From Caulobacter sp. UNC279MFTsu5.1 (GTDB taxonomy: Bacteria > Pseudomonadota > Alphaproteobacteria > Caulobacterales > Caulobacteraceae): a stretch of 64,000 nt of DNA. Location: NCBI RefSeq assembly GCF_900114015.1, contig NZ_FORN01000004.1:1-64000 (forward strand). The letters run 5' to 3'. The notes beneath the pieces are model-generated. The model did no database searches. It was not told the DNA's origin and saw only the letters and a list, made by a program, of their open reading frames with translations. The translations under genes were made by a program, and so were the position numbers. Shown here one piece after another: positions 33,083-43,789 of the stretch (its first letter is position 1; each line of letters begins with the position of its first letter).

Positions 33083-34620
33083 CCGGCGGGTGGGAAGCCC
33101 TGACGCCCGAGGCTCGTCGCCTGTGGGCCGCCGGCGTGGTCGTCTGCGCCTATGTCCTGTTCTGCCTGGCCATCGCCTGGCGCGAGACCCTGCGCCGCCG
33201 CGCCGCCCGCCGCGCGGCCCAGGCCCTGGCGGCCGGGACCGGCGCGAGCGTCCTGGTCGTCCACGCCAGCCAGACCGGCTTCGCCGAGGAACTGGCCCTG
33301 GCCACCGCCCGGCTGCTGGGCGACGCCGGCGCCCGAGTGACGCTGAAGAGCCTGGCGGAGGTGACCCGGCCGGACCTGGCCGCCGCCGGCCGAGCCCTGT
33401 TCGTGGTCAGCACCACCGGCGAGGGCGACGCCCCCGACACTGCCCGCCGCTTCATCCGCGACGTGATGAGCGGCGAGCCCGCCCTGCACGGCCTGAGCTA
33501 CGGCGTGCTGGCCCTGGGCGACAGCAGCTATGCGCAGTTCTGCGCCTTCGGCCGGACCCTGGACGCCTGGCTGGCCCGCCACGGGGCCGCGCCGCTGTTC
33601 GACCGGGTCGAGGTCGACGACGGCGATCCGGCCGCCCTGCGCCACTGGCAGTCGCATGTCGGCGTGCTGGCCGGCGTCACCGACGCGCCCGACTGGACTC
33701 GCCCGCGCTACGGCCGCTGGCGGCTGGCCGAGCGCCGGCGGCTGAACCCGGGCAGCCCCGGCGACGCGGCGTTCCATATCCGGCTGGAGCCGCTCGCCGC
33801 CGTCGCCTGGGAGGCCGGCGACATCCTGGAAGTCGGGCCGCGCAACAACCCGGCCGAGGTCGCGGCCCTGCTGGCCCGGCGGGGGCTGGATCCGTCGGCC
33901 CCGGTCGTCGCCGAGGAGGCCCCGACCCTGGCGCAGGCCCTGTCCTGGCGGCGCCTGCCGCACGACGACGGCCCGACGGCCGACACGGCCCAGGCCCTGG
34001 TCCACGCCCTGCCGCCCCTGCCCCACCGCGAATATTCGATCGCCTCGCTGCCCGCCGACGGCGGCGTCGAGTTGCTGGTCCGGGCGATGAGGCGGCCTGA
34101 CGGCCGGCCGGGCCTGGGCTCGGGCTGGCTGACCGCCCACGCCGCCGAAGGGAGCGAGATCGCCGCCCGGGTGCGGACCAACCGCGCCTTCCACGGCCCG
34201 CCCGACGACCGGCCGCTGATCCTGATCGGCAACGGCACGGGCCTGGCGGGCCTGCGCGCCCACCTGAAGGCCCGCGCGGCGGCGGGTCGCCATCGCAACT
34301 GGCTGGTGTTCGGCGAGCGCACGGCGGCCCACGACTATTTCCACCGCGAGGAGATCGAGGCCTGGCGCGCCGAAGGCGTGCTGCAGCGCGTCGACCTGGC
34401 CTTCTCCCGCGACCAGGACCGCAAGGTCTATGTCCAGCACCGCCTGGCGCAGGCCGCCGACGCCCTGCGCACCTGGGTCGCCGACGGGGCGGCGATCTAT
34501 GTCTGCGGTTCGCTGGAGGGGATGTCGGGCGAGGTCCACGCGACGCTGACGGCCGTGCTGGGAGCCGAGACGATGGAGCGGCTGGCGGACGAGGGGCTGT
34601 ATCGGCGGGACGTGTACTGA
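33079..34620 (+). CDS. Membrane-anchored flavodoxin/ferredoxin-NADP reductase-type flavoprotein
   Basis: A 513-residue protein, annotated in relatives as sulfite reductase flavoprotein alpha. One TM helix (residues about 16-36) anchors it. The flavodoxin domain has VVHASQTGFAEELA, STTGEGDAPDTAR and LGDSSYAQFCAFGR. The reductase half has the FAD motif REYSIAS and NADPH motifs ILIGNGTGLAGLRAHL, FGERTAAHDYFHREE and YVCGSLEGM. It would move electrons from NADPH through FAD and FMN into the membrane, completing the PepSY/DUF2271/ApbE operon, possibly for ferric reduction. Confidence 0.88.
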   Translation: MTGGWEALTPEARRLWAAGVVVCAYVLFCLAIAWRETLRRRAARRAAQALAAGTGASVLVVHASQTGFAEELALATARLLGDAGARVTLKSLAEVTRPDLAAAGRALFVVSTTGEGDAPDTARRFIRDVMSGEPALHGLSYGVLALGDSSYAQFCAFGRTLDAWLARHGAAPLFDRVEVDDGDPAALRHWQSHVGVLAGVTDAPDWTRPRYGRWRLAERRRLNPGSPGDAAFHIRLEPLAAVAWEAGDILEVGPRNNPAEVAALLARRGLDPSAPVVAEEAPTLAQALSWRRLPHDDGPTADTAQALVHALPPLPHREYSIASLPADGGVELLVRAMRRPDGRPGLGSGWLTAHAAEGSEIAARVRTNRAFHGPPDDRPLILIGNGTGLAGLRAHLKARAAAGRHRNWLVFGERTAAHDYFHREEIEAWRAEGVLQRVDLAFSRDQDRKVYVQHRLAQAADALRTWVADGAAIYVCGSLEGMSGEVHATLTAVLGAETMERLADEGLYRRDVY

Positions 34621-34654
34621 GGGAAGGCGAGGGTCTCTCCAGCACCCCAAACCC

Positions 34655-34765
34655 TTGTCATCCCGGAAGCCTCGCAGAGGCTGTCCGGGACCCAGGGGAC
34701 TGGGCGGATGCGGTGCGGTTAACCTGGGTCCCGGACAAGCGCTGCGCGCTTTCCGGGATGACAAC
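34655..34765. repeat. Family A long dyad repeat
   Basis: Nearly identical to the copy between rutB and rutC (differences such as GGGCGG for GGGTGG and GGTTAACC for GGTTCACC). It lies between the flavoprotein gene and the convergent mobA. Confidence 0.85.
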
Positions 34766-34791
34766 GAAAAGGAACGCCGTTCGGGCTCCCC

Positions 34792-35328
34792 TTAGCGCAG
34801 CGCCGCCCGCTCCTCCGGCGTATTGGCCCCCCGCAGCCGCGTTCGCACCGCCTCGTCGCACGGCAGGGCCGTCAGCCCCGCCCGCTCGACCAGCCGCCGC
34901 AGCGGCCAGCCAGCCTCGGCGTCGGCCGGCAGGGCGTCCAACGTCACCACCATCGGCACGGGCAGACCCTCGTAGACCGCCCCCGGCTCGGCCGCCGCCA
35001 GCAAGGGCGCCAGGTCCTCGGCCGTCACGGTCGGCGCGTCGACCGCCAGCACCAGGGCCCGCGCCAGGCCGTGGGCCGCCAGGGCCCGGGCCCCGGCCAG
35101 CACGCCGCCGACCGGTCCGGCGCCGGGGGCCGGGTCGTCGACATGCTCCAGGCCCTGGTCGCGCCCCGCCGTCAGCACCCGCACCGCGCCGGCCGCCGTG
35201 GCCAGGGCCGCCACGCGGTCGACCGCCCGTTGGCCGTCCCAGTCCAGCGCCGCCTTGTCGGCGCCCATGCGGCGCGAGGCGCCGCCGGTCAGGATGATCG
35301 CTCCAAACGGAGTCGCGTACGAGGTCAT
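34792..35328 (-). CDS. mobA: MobA, molybdenum cofactor guanylyltransferase
   Basis: A 178-residue nucleotidyltransferase that joins GTP to molybdopterin to give the guanine dinucleotide cofactor. The signature [17 protein letters not shown] near residue 12, the metal-binding LAVDAPTV and the late [12 protein letters not shown] / ANTPEER blocks are present. It is somewhat shorter than E. coli MobA. No molybdoenzyme is nearby; it is monocistronic and convergent with the redox operon. Confidence 0.87.
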   Translation of the reverse strand: MTSYATPFGAIILTGGASRRMGADKAALDWDGQRAVDRVAALATAAGAVRVLTAGRDQGLEHVDDPAPGAGPVGGVLAGARALAAHGLARALVLAVDAPTVTAEDLAPLLAAAEPGAVYEGLPVPMVVTLDALPADAEAGWPLRRLVERAGLTALPCDEAVRTRLRGANTPEERAALR

Positions 35329-35519
35329 GGCGCCAATCTAGGCCAGGCGAAGTTCGCCGTCTGCACCCGCCGGGCCGCGCCGGGTTCGGACGAAGGCCGG
35401 AGAAGACAGAAGCCGTGACCGCGCCGTCAGGTCCTCTGTTCGATCAAAGACTTGCGCCTCGTCTTCCAAGACATGGCCGAAACGGTCTAGTGTTCGCCGC
35501 GATCAAGGGACGACCATCC

Positions 35520-36578
35520 ATGAACGACCGCAACGAGCGTCAACGCCGCCGCACGACCCAGAGCGCGACCATCCGCGACGTGGCGGCCCTGGCCGGGGTG
35601 TCGCCGATGACGGTGTCACGGGTGATCAACCGCGAGACGACGGTCAAGTCCGAGACCAAGGCCCTGGTCGACGCGGCGATCCGCGACCTGAACTACGCCC
35701 CCAACCCCGCCGCCCGCAGCCTGGCCGGCTCGGCCCCGTTCCGCATCGGCCTGCTCTACGACAACCCCTCGACCGGCTACCTGTCGGAATTCCTGGTCGG
35801 GGCGCTGGACGAGAGCAGCCGCACGGGCGCGCAAGTTGTGATCGAGAAGTGCGCCGAGCCCGAGCTGGCCGGCGCCACCCTGACCCGCCTGCTAAAGACC
35901 GGCGTCGACGGCCTGATCCTGCCCGCCCCGCTGTGCGAGAGCCTCACCGTGCTGGCCGAGGTCAAGAAGGCCGGCGCCGCCGCCGTGGCCGTGGCCCCCG
36001 GCATGGCCAGCGCCGACATGGCCACCATCCGCATCGACAACCAGGCCGCCGCCTTCGAACTGGCCCAGCACCTGCTGGCCCTGGGCCACAAGCGCTTCGG
36101 CATCATCAAGGGCCACCCCAACCAGACGGTCAGCCAGCAGCGTCTGGACGGCTTCCTCGCCGCCCTGAAGGCGGCCGGCGTGCCCGACGACAACGTCCGG
36201 ATCGAGCAGGGCTATTTCACCTACCGCTCGGGCCTGGAGGCCGCCGAGCGGCTGCTGGGCGAGGACGACCGCCCCTCGGCCATCTTCGCCGGCAACGACG
36301 ACATGGCCGCGGCCACCGCCGGCGTCGCCCACCGCATGGGCCTGGACGTGCCCGAGGACGTGTCGATCGTCGGCTTCGACGACACCTCGATCGCCGCCAA
36401 CATCTGGCCGGCCCTGACCACCGTCCACCAGCCGATCGCCGCCATGGCCCGCGCCGCCGTCGACCTGGTGCTGGAAGAGATCCGCCGCAAGCGCGGCAAG
36501 GCCGGCGAGCCGCGCCAGCTGATGCATCCGCACACCCTGATCGTGCGGGATTCGACGGGGCCGGCGCCGGAGGGGTGA
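35520..36578 (+). CDS. LacI-family repressor, candidate XylR
   Basis: A 352-residue regulator. The N-terminal HTH (ATIRDVAALAGVSPMTVSRVINRE) and hinge helix (NPAARSLAG) precede a periplasmic-binding-like sugar domain (IGLLYDNPSTGYLSEFLVGAL, ALGHKRFGIIKGHPNQTVSQQRLDGF, AIFAGNDDMAAATAGVAHRMGL, GFDDTSIAANIWPALTTVHQP). The start at MNDRNERQ has AAGGGA upstream. Its location 2 kb from the xyl operon, and LacI-type operators at xylX and the sugar porter, suggest xylose control, but the ligand is not shown by sequence. Confidence 0.85.
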   Translation: MNDRNERQRRRTTQSATIRDVAALAGVSPMTVSRVINRETTVKSETKALVDAAIRDLNYAPNPAARSLAGSAPFRIGLLYDNPSTGYLSEFLVGALDESSRTGAQVVIEKCAEPELAGATLTRLLKTGVDGLILPAPLCESLTVLAEVKKAGAAAVAVAPGMASADMATIRIDNQAAAFELAQHLLALGHKRFGIIKGHPNQTVSQQRLDGFLAALKAAGVPDDNVRIEQGYFTYRSGLEAAERLLGEDDRPSAIFAGNDDMAAATAGVAHRMGLDVPEDVSIVGFDDTSIAANIWPALTTVHQPIAAMARAAVDLVLEEIRRKRGKAGEPRQLMHPHTLIVRDSTGPAPEG

Positions 36579-36641
36579 GGTCGGTGAGGGGTCTGGCCTA
36601 GGACCGCTTTCGACCCGCTGCGGACATTCACGATTATCATT

Positions 36642-36674
36642 GAGGAGCCGGCGGCCTAGGCGCGTCGGCTCCTC
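36642..36674. terminator. Hairpin between convergent genes
   Basis: GAGGAGCCG / CGGCTCCTC with a 15-base loop, between the LacI-type gene and the convergent monooxygenase, overlapping the stop of the latter. There is no T-run, so it is a weak or factor-assisted terminator at best. Confidence 0.35.
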
Positions 36675-37803
36675 ATCCTTGGTCATGATTAAAGAGAGCA
36701 ACCACGCTGTGAGGCGCGGCGGGGCCGAAGAAGAGCTGGTGGTTGCGGGCGGTCTCATCGGCGACTTCCGCGCTTCGGGGAAACAGCTTGCCTTCATACG
36801 CCGCGAGCGCGGCGTCGATGTCATCGGGTGTGGCGATGATCGCTTCGGCGAGTTCGGCGCCGTCAAGCAAGGCGAGATTTGCCCCTTCCCCCGCAAAGGG
36901 GGACATCAGATGCGCCGCGTCGCCGACCAGGGTCAGGCCGGGCGCGCGCTTCCAGCTATGATCGACTGGAAGCGCAAAGATGGGACGCAGAATGGGGTTT
37001 GTGTCGCTTTCCGTAATGAGGGCGGTGAGTTGAGGCGCCCAACCTGCGAACTGTTCAGCAACATGGACAAGACCGGCCCTTGCGTCAGTGAAGTCTAGTG
37101 TGGCGAACCAATCCTCCGGCTTGTTCAGGGCGGCGTAGGTGCGAAGCGTTCCGTCTGCATAGCGGTGCGAGAGGATGCCTTTGCCTGGAGCCACGGCCAT
37201 CAGGGTGCCCGCGCCGATCGCGTCGGCGCTGGCCTTGAGGCGCGTGTCGCCGTCGAACACAGTCGTTTCGATAAACGAGACGCCCGTGTAGCCGGGAGTC
37301 GCGTCCGAGAGCAGCGGGCGGACCTTCGACCAAGCGCCGTCGGCGCCCACGAGCAGGCCCGACATGGCCGTGGAGCCATTGGCAAAAATGATTTCGTGCC
37401 GCCCGTCTCCGCGCGGCGCGATGGCGGTGACCTTGTGACCCCATTTGATCGCTTGAAACGGGAGAGAGTCGATAAGCATCTGACGAAGATCGCCCCGGTC
37501 GATTTCAGGGCGATCCCCTCTGGGGCTCCCGGGCTTGTCGAACAGGATATGGCCGTCCTTTTCGACGATGCGTTTGGCGTCTTCACCGGGGCGAACAAGG
37601 CCGAGGAAGGTATCGAGAAGTCCTGCGGCCTTGAGGGCGATCTGGCCATTGTGCTCGTGGATATCGAGCAGTCCTCCCTGCGTTCTTGCGCTCGCGGAAA
37701 CCTCGGCTTCATAGATCGTCGCCGAGATGCCGTGGAGATGTAGAACACGGGCAAGGGTCAGGCCGCCGAGACCGGCGCCGATGATCGTTATTGGGTCAGG
37801 CAT
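36673..37803 (-). CDS. FAD-dependent monooxygenase (TetX/PHBH-like)
   Basis: A 376-residue flavoprotein hydroxylase. The dinucleotide motif [17 protein letters not shown] starts at residue 5, the DG motif region is [17 protein letters not shown], and the second FAD motif is [26 protein letters not shown]. It resembles TetX-like monooxygenases, which can hydroxylate tetracyclines, but the substrate is not predictable and resistance cannot be claimed. AGGAG lies 9 bases before the ATG of MPDPITII. Base composition is a little lower in GC than the neighbours. Confidence 0.82.
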   Translation of the reverse strand: MPDPITIIGAGLGGLTLARVLHLHGISATIYEAEVSASARTQGGLLDIHEHNGQIALKAAGLLDTFLGLVRPGEDAKRIVEKDGHILFDKPGSPRGDRPEIDRGDLRQMLIDSLPFQAIKWGHKVTAIAPRGDGRHEIIFANGSTAMSGLLVGADGAWSKVRPLLSDATPGYTGVSFIETTVFDGDTRLKASADAIGAGTLMAVAPGKGILSHRYADGTLRTYAALNKPEDWFATLDFTDARAGLVHVAEQFAGWAPQLTALITESDTNPILRPIFALPVDHSWKRAPGLTLVGDAAHLMSPFAGEGANLALLDGAELAEAIIATPDDIDAALAAYEGKLFPRSAEVADETARNHQLFFGPAAPHSVVALFNHDQG

Positions 37804-38191
37804 AGTCGCGCTCCTGTCGTCGCTTGCCAGCAGCGCCAATAGTCGCTGATCGCAGCGGTGGCCTGATGGTTCAGGCGGTTGGTTTGGGAGACGCTGGCCT
37901 GGCCGCGCGAGACGCCTGGCGTGGATGCATGCGACGACCTGGGACAGGCTGTCATTTTCGCGACGGGACTGTCGTTACAGCAATCGAGAGTGCGAAACAA
38001 TCAGGGCCGTTTTATCGATCCGGGCAAGGCGCGCGACAACGGAGGTGACGGACGTGAACTTCCGACAACCACCCTTCCCTGCCCCTCAGGACGTCCGATC
38101 CCAGGATCGGCAAGTTCTAATGGGGGCGCCGGGCGATCGCATCGGAGCTTCACGACCGCCCGATCACGCCGTCACTCCTCGAACGGTCCGG
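37804..38191. other. Gene-free stretch
   Basis: About 390 bases between the monooxygenase start and the DUF427 stop. I see no frame with the codon bias of this chromosome and no clear repeat. TetX-like genes often have a divergent TetR regulator, but none is recognisable here. Confidence 0.45.
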
Positions 38192-38569
38192 TCAGCCCTC
38201 TTCGACGATCCCGTCCACCCGATCCGGATAGAAGGCCAGGTGGTCCTGGATCGCCGCCACCGCCGGATAGGCCGACTCGTAGGTCCAGATCGCGTTGACC
38301 GACCGCGCGCCGCCCAGCGGGATGCTGAAATATGAGGCCTCGCCCTTGTAGGGGCAGTAGGTGGCGTGGTCGGTGCGCGCCAGCCGCGCCATGTCGACGT
38401 CCTTGCGCGGGATGTACTGCACCGGCGGATAGGACGCTTCCCGCAGCGTCAGAGCGTCGCAGGTGTCGGCGATCACCGCGCCGCCCAGGGTGACGACGAC
38501 GCGCTTGGAATTGCGGGTGACGGTGATGGGGTGGTCGGGCCCCGGGATCTTGATCGGCCGGTCGGTCAT
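38192..38569 (-). CDS. DUF427 domain protein
   Basis: A 125-residue protein of the DUF427 family (also called NTP_transf_9). Typical motifs are RVVVTLGGAVIADTCDALTLREASYPPVQYIPRKDVDM, YCPYKGEASYFS and the C-terminal YPAVAAIQDHLAFYPDRVDGI. The fold is a small beta-rich domain, with no proven reaction. It is divergent from the xyl operon, sharing the region with its promoter. Confidence 0.87.
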   Translation of the reverse strand: MTDRPIKIPGPDHPITVTRNSKRVVVTLGGAVIADTCDALTLREASYPPVQYIPRKDVDMARLARTDHATYCPYKGEASYFSIPLGGARSVNAIWTYESAYPAVAAIQDHLAFYPDRVDGIVEEG

Positions 38570-38672
38570 GGCTTTATCCTGTTTGCGCTTGCGCCCTGGA
38601 AGTGGTTCCGCATACGCCCGTCCGCCAGGGCCACGCCCGGGAGGCGGCGAGATTCGCCCGTCGCGGCGGGGC

Positions 38673-38702
38673 TTGCGCTGAACGTCGTGTTAGCGCTAAC
38701 AA
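38673..38702 (+). promoter_or_regulatory. xylX promoter with LacI-type operator
   Basis: The perfect 14-bp palindrome TGTTAGCGCTAACA (38688-38701) overlaps a promoter with TTGCGC (-35) and GCTAAC (-10) 16 bases apart, which fits the Caulobacter housekeeping -10 element GCTANAWC. The operator covering the -10 implies repression of xylX in the absence of xylose. About 75 bases separate it from the GTG start. Confidence 0.8.
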
Positions 38703-38778
38703 CGTGATCTGCGAGTAACGGGGGGCGTGGGCGGCGAGTTAAGACCGGTCCAGCGCGCCCGCCAGGGAGAGACGACCG

Positions 38779-39930
38779 GTGGCCCTTAGCGATTTCCTTC
38801 CCGACGATTGGCGCGACGCGACCCTGCTGGGCCGCATCGATTTCGGCCAGGGTCCGACCCCGGTCCTGGTCCGCGGCGGCCGCGTCGAGGACGTCAGCAA
38901 GATCGCCCCGACCACCTCCGACCTGATGAACGCCTTCGCCCCTGGCGCGACGATCCCGCAGGGCGAGGACCTGGGTCCGCTGGAAGCCCTGGACCTGCGC
39001 GCCGTGTGGGAGAATCCGGAAGGCGCGGCCGCCAAGCTGCTGGCCCCGGTCGACCTGCAGGTGCTGAAGGCCGCCGGCGTGACCTTCGCGGTCTCGACCC
39101 TGGAGCGGGTGATCGAGGAGCGGGCCCGCGGCGACGCCGCCGCCGCCCTGAAGATCCGCGAGCAGCTGTCGGCCAGCATGGGCGGCGACCTGCGCAGCGT
39201 GAACCCGGGCTCGGAGGGCGCCGAGCGCCTGAAGCAGACCCTGATCGCCGACGGCCTGTGGTCGCAATATCTGGAAGTGGCCATCGGCCCCGACGCCGAG
39301 ATCTTCACCAAGGGCCCGACCCTGTCCTCGATGGGCTGGGGCGACCATGTCGGCGTGCGCAGCGACAGCCACTGGAACAATCCCGAGCCGGAGGTCGTGC
39401 TGCTGTGCGACGGATCGGGCCGGATCCGCGGCGCCTCGCTGGGCAACGACGTCAACCTGCGCGACTTCGAAGGCCGCTCGGCCCTGCTGCTCAGCAAGGC
39501 CAAGGACAACAACGCCTCGTGCTCGATCGGCCCGTTCTTCCGCCTGTTCGACGACGGCTTCAGCCTGGACGACGTCCGCAACGCCGAGGTCACGCTGAAG
39601 ATCACCGGCCGCGACAACTTCGTGCTGGACGGCCACAGCAACATGAGCCTGATCAGCCGTGATCCCGCCGTCCTCGCGGGGCAGGCGTTCGGCAAGCAGC
39701 ACCAGTATCCCGACGGCTTCGCCCTGTTCCTGGGCACCATGTTCGCCCCGATCCAGGATCGCGACGCCGTCGGCCAAGGCTTCACCCACAAGGTCGGCGA
39801 CCGCGTGCGCGTGGCCACCCCGAAGCTGGGCGTTCTCGAGAACGAGGTGACCACCTGCGATCTCGCCGCCCCGTGGACGTTCGGCGTCTCCGCCCTGATC
39901 CGCAACCTGGCCGGCCGAGGTCTGCTGTGA
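38779..39930 (+). CDS. xylX: XylX, 2-keto-3-deoxy-D-xylonate dehydratase
   Basis: A 383-residue fumarylacetoacetate hydrolase-family protein that dehydrates 2-keto-3-deoxyxylonate to alpha-ketoglutarate semialdehyde in the Weimberg pathway. The catalytic domain holds the metal-binding acidic region (VAIGPDAEIFTKGPTLSSMG, HWNNPEPEVVLL, GNDVNLRDFEGRSALLL). It matches C. crescentus XylX from memory along nearly all its length. The start is GTG with GGGAGA upstream. Its stop overlaps the xylB start (GTGA). Confidence 0.92.
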   Translation: MALSDFLPDDWRDATLLGRIDFGQGPTPVLVRGGRVEDVSKIAPTTSDLMNAFAPGATIPQGEDLGPLEALDLRAVWENPEGAAAKLLAPVDLQVLKAAGVTFAVSTLERVIEERARGDAAAALKIREQLSASMGGDLRSVNPGSEGAERLKQTLIADGLWSQYLEVAIGPDAEIFTKGPTLSSMGWGDHVGVRSDSHWNNPEPEVVLLCDGSGRIRGASLGNDVNLRDFEGRSALLLSKAKDNNASCSIGPFFRLFDDGFSLDDVRNAEVTLKITGRDNFVLDGHSNMSLISRDPAVLAGQAFGKQHQYPDGFALFLGTMFAPIQDRDAVGQGFTHKVGDRVRVATPKLGVLENEVTTCDLAAPWTFGVSALIRNLAGRGLL

Positions 39931-40712
39931 ACATCGAAGTGAAGCGTCCGCACGTGAGCACCACCTCCTCCTCAGCCATCTATCCCAGCCTGCAGGGCAA
40001 GCGCGTCGTCATCACCGGCGGCGGCTCGGGCATCGGCGCCGGCCTCGTCACCGGCTTCGCGCGCCAGGGCTCGGAGGTGATCTTCCTCGACGTGGCCGAC
40101 GCGGATTCCAAGGCCCTGGCCGAGCAGCTCTCGGGCGCGCCGATCGCGCCGGTCTACATCCGCTGCGACCTGACCGACCTGGACGCGGTGGCCAGGACCT
40201 TCGCCGAGATCGGCCCCATCGACGTGCTGGTCAACAACGCCGGCAACGACGACCGCCACAAGCTGGCCGACGTGACGCCCGCCTATTGGGACGAGCGCAT
40301 CAACGTCAACCTGCGCCACATGCTGTTCTGCACCCAGGCCGTGGCCCCGGGCATGAAGGCGCGCGGCGGCGGTGCGGTGATCAACTTCGGTTCGATCAGC
40401 TGGCACCTGGGCCTGGAGGACCTGGTCCTCTACGAAACCGCCAAGGCCGGCATCGAGGGCATGACCCGGGCCCTGGCCCGCGAGCTGGGCCCCGACGACA
40501 TCCGCGTCACCTGCGTGGTGCCGGGCAACGTCAAGACCAAGCGCCAGGAGAAGTGGTACACGCCCGAGGGCGAGGCCGAGATCGTCAAGGCCCAGGCCCT
40601 GAAGGGCCGGCTGGTCCCCGACCACATCGCCTCGCTGGTGATGTTCCTGGCCTCCGACGACGCGTCGCTGTGCACCGGCCACGAATACTGGATCGACGCC
40701 GGCTGGCGTTAG
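39927..40712 (+). CDS. xylB: XylB, D-xylose 1-dehydrogenase (SDR)
   Basis: A short-chain dehydrogenase of up to 261 residues that oxidises D-xylose to xylonolactone with NAD. The cofactor motif is VVITGGGSGIGAGL, NAG is in LVNNAGNDDRH, and the Ser-Tyr-Lys triad lies in NFGSISW and LYETAKAGIEG. The GTG at 39927 overlaps xylX and has GAGG 6 bases upstream; a second GTG at 39954 gives a product closer in length to the C. crescentus enzyme (about 250 residues). It is followed by a family A repeat before xylC. Confidence 0.92.
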   Translation: MNIEVKRPHVSTTSSSAIYPSLQGKRVVITGGGSGIGAGLVTGFARQGSEVIFLDVADADSKALAEQLSGAPIAPVYIRCDLTDLDAVARTFAEIGPIDVLVNNAGNDDRHKLADVTPAYWDERINVNLRHMLFCTQAVAPGMKARGGGAVINFGSISWHLGLEDLVLYETAKAGIEGMTRALARELGPDDIRVTCVVPGNVKTKRQEKWYTPEGEAEIVKAQALKGRLVPDHIASLVMFLASDDASLCTGHEYWIDAGWR

Positions 40713-40752
40713 TCGCACAAGATTGTCATAGCGGGGTCGACGCCCTCCTCGG

Positions 40753-40863
40753 TGTCATCCCGGAAGCCTCGTAGAGGCTGTCCGGGACCCAGGGGCGGCC
40801 GCACCGCATTCGCCCAGTCCCCTGGGTCCCGGCCCTACGCTTCGCTGCGGCCGGGATGACAAC
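40753..40863. repeat. Family A long dyad repeat inside the xyl operon
   Basis: TGTCATCCCGGAAGCCTCG to GCCGGGATGAC, with the inner GGGACCCAGGGG / CCCCTGGGTCCC dyad. It fills most of the space between xylB and xylC. Confidence 0.85.
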
Positions 40864-40877
40864 GGAGAGAGACTTAG

Positions 40878-43521
<2,644 letters not shown>

Positions 43522-43531
43522 TCGGTAGGCT

Positions 43532-43570
43532 GGAAGGTCGGCGGGCGCCTCGCGCCGACCTTCCTTTTTT
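43532..43570 (+). terminator. Intrinsic terminator of the xyl operon
   Basis: Stem GGAAGGTCGGCG / CGCCGACCTTCC with a short GC-rich loop, followed by TTTTTT. It begins about 10 bases after the xylD stop. Confidence 0.85.
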
Positions 43571-43789
43571 GAGCGTGTCCGTCGTCGGGACGGCCGGGTC
43601 GACGGGTCTGGCTCGGGCAGCGGGAATCGGTGAGCGCGGCCGAAGCCGTGAAGAGCTTGGCGCGTGGACGAACCGCCCAACGTGTCGCGATAAATCCTAG
43701 ATTGACGAACAAACTTGGCAATACCTTGACGGCGCGCCGCGCGGCCCTAACGTGCACGTTGTATGTGCGCGCGGGTTTGGGGGACGTCG

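Noticed and set aside
37804-38191. A divergent TetR gene next to the TetX-like monooxygenase
   Set aside because: No frame shows a helix-turn-helix pattern or native codon bias.
22104-40863. Family A repeats as Caulobacter CIR elements tied to CcrM sites
   Set aside because: No GANTC site is present in the copies I read, so they do not fit the known methylation-site association.
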